The notes under the pieces were generated by a model, which did no database searches, was not told where the DNA came from, and was given only the letters and a program-made list of their open reading frames with translations. DNA of 64,000 nucleotides from Pinus tabuliformis (Eukaryota > Streptophyta > Pinopsida > Pinales > Pinaceae): assembly GCA_031772625.1 (NCBI GenBank), contig CM062812.1, forward strand, positions 728,040,300 to 728,104,299, given 5' to 3'. A program made the position numbers and the translations under genes. Shown piece by piece: positions 60,362-64,000 of the stretch (the first letter of the stretch is position 1; the number at the start of each line of letters is the position of its first letter).

Positions 60362-62012
60362 TGGAAATAATACTGAGAGGGGGGGAGGGGTTAATCAGTA
60401 TTAGTGAAATCAATAACTTTTTATTTTCATATTGTGATTTATATATGCTACTCCAATGAAGGTAACTTGCGTGTACACGCAACTGTATTTAAGGCAACCA
60501 ACGTATATTTAGCAAACTTATGATTCAGTTGATTCATCATATGTTGATATTTAATCAGTGCATCAATACTTCATTAACCATATAAACAATCACCATGTGC
60601 AGTAATAACAAAAAAAAACCATCACACATAAGAAACACACATGAACACCAAGATTTAAGGTGGAAACCCAATGCGGGACAAAAACCACATCCTGTTGTCT
60701 TCTTTTAATATAAGAAAAACCTGTTTACAATCTTGTACTAGTGTAGACCCATACCAGTACCCAGGCACCCACATGGAGAAGGCTAAAACCTTCTCTCATT
60801 CTCTAGCTTCTACTGGAAGGGAAATAAAACCCCCTAGCTCTTGTACTAGTCGATCCGTTTACTAGTACATAGGCGCCTGCCTATAGAAGGCTCCAGCCTT
60901 CACTTGTTTTCCAGCTGCTACTGGAAGGGGGCTCCAACCCCCTGGCTCTTGTACTAGCTAATATGTTTACCAGTACATAGGTGGCAAACTACAAAAGGCT
61001 ATGACCTTCACCTCTTCGTCTAGGGACCACATTTCATAAATTTTCAGACTAGATACTCCTAGAACACAACATCATAATCTGAAGGCCTAGTTTCATCAAA
61101 TTTTCATACTAGACCCATCACCAACATTGAAGCTCAAAAACAATCACCATTGCTATACAACCAATCAGTGACAACCCATCATCACTAAAGAAAATCACAA
61201 TCAATCAATCTAAACATTCAAAACATTGTCACCAGAATACAGTCACCAGAACACAGAGCAGAATCTAGAACTCTACAATAACAACCAGAACTGACTGCAA
61301 CTTCAAATATCATATTTCATAATGTATATACTACTTTTATGTGTCGAACCAGTGTGTATACGTGGTTTCACCATAGCGAACAAGTGTACGGATCTGCAAA
61401 TGCTAAATTAAAACATTACAACTCTTTCAAACTTCAGTCATACCGAGATCATAACATTTTCAGTGTAAATCACACATTGGCATTTAGATATAGATTATCC
61501 ATGATCAAACCATATAATAATAATTCATTTTAGATCTCAATCCATCATTAGATCTCATCCCTCGTCAAATGCTAAGTTTCATCCTTAGTTCAGATCAAGC
61601 AAAGCATCATAAATCCATAACATGCATATTTGCTTTTGATCTCACTCTTCATAAGATATTCATTCCTTGCACACCTTGGACCAAAACCACTTAGGACCAA
61701 TACCTTCGACGAAATTCCTAGGACCAAATGCCTTGGAGCAATACCTTGGGCTCAAAATACCTTGGACCAAAACCTTGGTTTTCTAACATGTACATTCTTT
61801 TATTCCTGTGGGAGTGCATGTATACATATACGCTCTCTTTTTTTTGTGTGCCTGCGTGTATACGCTACTTTGACACAGTGAACCAGCGTATAACTCTCTT
61901 TCTTCAGTCTCTGGAGTCTGATATGTAATCCTTTGATGTTAACTTCTTGCACTATGAACTGTTATCTGTGTGAGTTTCCATCAAGGACAACCCCTGTATC
62001 ATAAGGCGAACA
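60362..62012 (-). repeat. 5' LTR of the gag-only copia element
   Basis: 1651 bp, matching 55776-57510. It lacks about 62 bp that contain the TATA box of the other LTR. It ends (plus strand) GGCGAACA where its partner has TGCCAACA. Confidence 0.9.
61672..61780. repeat. Minisatellite TACCTTGGACCAA in the 5' LTR
   Basis: About six units, the counterpart of 57154-57280, with different unit order and number. Confidence 0.8.
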
Positions 62013-62554
62013 AAATTTCCGAAAAATGATTGGATTGAATAATTTCCAATGATATTACTATTGTATGTGATGGGCTCATTTTCTCCTTCCAGTTCTGTGA
62101 TGATATACTTTAAATGTTTCTCATGGTTGACCCTTATTTGATTTGGCTTACCATTATAGGGAAGCCACATATGGGACCAGTCTGTTGTGAAATAACCATG
62201 AAGCTTTTTAGACCAATCTCTACTAAGGATCAAACCGTAGAATTTAGGGATATCGACCACAAGCATGTCAATCACTTGACATACATTCGGGTTTGATGAG
62301 AGTCTAATGGTAACCTAATTGATTTCTCCTATGACTTCGACTTGAGTTCAATCTAATTGTACAATACAAACAACATATTTCTGGGGTTTGACATTCAATT
62401 TTGCACAAACAGTTTTTGGAAAAATGTTGGATGAGGCTCGAGAGTGTACTAGACAATTGTGCAAATTCAGATTAAAGACTTCTAATGTCAAAATAAAAGG
62501 AGGAGTATGGGATTTATATCTACCACCAATTAAAGAAAAATTATTTGAACTCAT
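62013..62554 (-). pseudogene. Protease of the dual-RNase H gypsy element
   Basis: The minus strand reads NLHNCLVHSRASSNIFPKTV, where relatives have LVDSGASSN: the catalytic D and G of D-S-G have become H and R. The downstream segment VVDIPKFYGLILSRDWSKKL, HGYFTTDWSHMWLPYNGKPN and HLKYIITELEGENEPITYNS is well preserved. The frame ends at SFFGNF, where the copia element is inserted. The change of active site suggests long inactivity. Confidence 0.82.
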
Positions 62555-62599
62555 TTTGTTTGATCAAGTACTGGGAGGCCTACCCATTAGTTGAGCAGC

Positions 62600-63964
62600 C
62601 TAGGAAATTATAGTAGGAGGAAGAGGAGAAGTGGAGATTTCTTTTAATTCTTTGAGCAATAGCTTTTGCTGATGTTTTAGCTTGCTAAGCTCATGTAACG
62701 TAATATTAGCTCTATTCTTCTTCACATCTTCAACGATGTTGTCTTCCATCTCATCAGATACTAGCAAGGTTTTGGTTCGAGGTGAAAATTGAATTGAGGA
62801 GGAGACGTTTGAGTAGATTTGGGAGAAGATTTCTTACCTATTTCTTTATATTTGCGAGAAGGAATTGATGATTTCTGTTTTTGATTTGTTTGTGGCAAAT
62901 CAATAGTTCTCTTTATTCTAGTAGCGATAGGTAAAGCTTCTTCTAATTCTTCATTGTCTGACATAGGAAGAATGAAATTCTGCATTCGTTGTACTTCAAC
63001 TATCTCTTCGTCATCGGTTTGTTCCTCAACTGTTGATACTTCTTCTTCCTCCACATCTAATTCAGCATTTGATATTGTATTTTGAGGATTAGGACTTGAG
63101 GGGGAATTCCTTTTGAATGGTCTAAAGGATTTCCTAGAGGAAGTCTCATCTACCTACTTTTTAATGTCAACCATTTCATTGGACATAGTTTTAAGTGGAT
63201 TTTGCAAACCTTCAAGATCGAAAGGATATTCAGGTGCTTTCTTCTTGCATTCATCCCTATAGGTGATCTTTTTGGATTTTCTTTCTTCTAATGCATTCTT
63301 CTTTTCTAAGGCTAAAATTCATTTTTTGACAGCTATGGTTTCTTTCATGTTTTCATCCAAGGTTGGTTTGGCAGCTCTATCGACAAAAATAACTACATTT
63401 GGGGGAAGAGCAGAAATGCACCATTCATTTTGAACTTCAGTGCTTGGCCCGTATGCCACTAGATTTGTTTTTTAAATAATTTGTTAAGTAGGAATTGAAG
63501 TCCTTAATCGACTCTTTAGATTCATCTTTCAAGTTGGAGAGATCATTAAGAGGAGTAGTTGTTGAACAGTCATCTCCAAAATTTCTTAGGAATTGTTCTG
63601 GAAATACATTCCAACTATCAATGGAACCAGATGGTAATGAAAAATACCAAGATCCTACTGATCCTTGTAAAGTATAAGTGAATAATCATACAACTGCGTC
63701 TTCTTCTACAACTCCATTTAGGTTTATGGACAACATAAAGTTATTTATGTGTTCTTCAGTAGGAAAACCATCATCGGGATTGAATTTTGGTAACCATTCC
63801 AAGGGATGAGCAGGTCATGGATGCAATGGTCCTGCCATTTGAACAACTCCTATATTTGTCCATGTTCTTTGAGCCATTATGGGTATTTGTGTGGAAGAAG
63901 ATGTACGAGTGGTTGAAGGTGTCTGGGTAGAGGAGAATTGTGCTCCTGTACCTATGTAAATCAT
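62600..63964 (-). pseudogene. gag of the dual-RNase H gypsy element
   Basis: An open frame from 63964 (MIYIGTGAQFSS) contains MAQRTWTNIGVVQMAGPLHP and, after one stop, LEWLPKFNPDDGFPTEEHIN, GSVGSWYFSLPSGSIDSW and FLRNFGDDCSTT, the capsid-like gag core. After frame breaks near 63440 it passes into an acidic segment (62761-63054; MEEEEVSTVEEQTDDEEIVE) and a basic Lys/Ser-rich stretch before the protease. The start upstream of 63875 is uncertain because an internal ATG (63877) also fits. Confidence 0.75.
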
Positions 63965-64000
63965 GATCTAAGATGGTGAAGTGGATGACTGAATTTGTGA

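Larger units (their letters stand above)
55776..62012 (-). mobile_element. Gag-only (non-autonomous) Ty1/copia element nested in the gypsy element
   Basis: LTRs at 55776-57510 and 60362-62012 surround a 2.85-kb interior read on the minus strand. It has a primer site (60346-60357), a gag of about 565 codons (58603-60299), about 1 kb without coding, and a polypurine tract (57511-57523). No protease, integrase, RT or RNase H is present. The gypsy protease frame stops at SFFGNF at its right edge and gypsy coding resumes at its left edge, so it clearly inserted into that element. Confidence 0.88.
52150..64000 (-). mobile_element. Decayed gypsy element with two RNase H domains, cut by a copia insertion and the window edge
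   Basis: On the minus strand the order is gag (from about 63964), protease (62013-62554), [copia element 55776-62012], an RNase H-like domain (55248-55745), RT (54271-54745), a second RNase H (53480-54260), integrase (52180-53520). The 5' LTR lies beyond 64000. Integrase after RT makes it Ty3/gypsy. An extra RNase H is known from the Tat lineage, where it usually follows the first RNase H; here it precedes RT. Protease and RT active sites are mutated. Confidence 0.85.

Overview
This is nuclear DNA from a seed plant with a large, repeat-rich genome. It is AT-rich, has almost no host genes, and is filled with old, diverged LTR retrotransposons of both the Ty3/gypsy and Ty1/copia superfamilies. 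The only clear host gene sequence is one exon of a plant-specific LOB-domain (LBD) transcription factor. The age of the elements, the low gene density and the styles of the gag/pol and unassigned proteins suggest a gymnosperm, probably a conifer. That is inference from remembered family resemblance, not a database result.

Layout. 1-5.6 kb: AT-rich DNA with the first exon of a class II LBD gene on the minus strand (2822-3011); its second exon is not visible. 5.67-14.59 kb: a complete 8.9-kb minus-strand element with two ~2.45-kb LTRs, a 5-bp target duplication, a tRNA-Asp-type primer site and only a gag gene, so it looks non-autonomous. 16.28-22.13 kb: a complete minus-strand gypsy element with a perfect CAGGG-like duplication (CAAGG) and decayed gag, protease, RT, RNase H and integrase. 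24.75-28.22 kb: a plus-strand copia relic whose integrase has been deleted. 32.83-33.65 kb (plus) and 46.11-50.12 kb (minus): two decayed, diverged copies of one protein family that I cannot assign. The larger copy carries a hAT-type MITE. 36.37-42.24 kb: a complete minus-strand gypsy element with a recognisable chromodomain, inserted into the 3' LTR of an older minus-strand copia element (about 33.9-45 kb). 52.15-64.00 kb: a minus-strand gypsy element running off the right edge, with an extra RNase H-like domain between protease and RT. It is split by a complete, gag-only copia element (55.78-62.01 kb).

How the parts relate. Almost nothing here is likely to make a functional protein except possibly the LBD exon. 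All three gypsy RTs have lost the catalytic YxDD motif. Many in-frame stops and primer-site mismatches are C-to-T or G-to-A, as expected of long-methylated, silenced repeats. Two elements (5.67-14.59 and 55.78-62.01 kb) keep gag but no pol, so they would have depended on other elements for reverse transcription and integration. The nesting gives a relative order: the 52-64 kb gypsy is older than its copia guest, and the 34-45 kb copia is older than its gypsy guest.

Limits. All coding calls in the elements come from reading translations by eye. Domain edges are approximate, LTR divergence was not computed, and family assignments come from motifs rather than searches.
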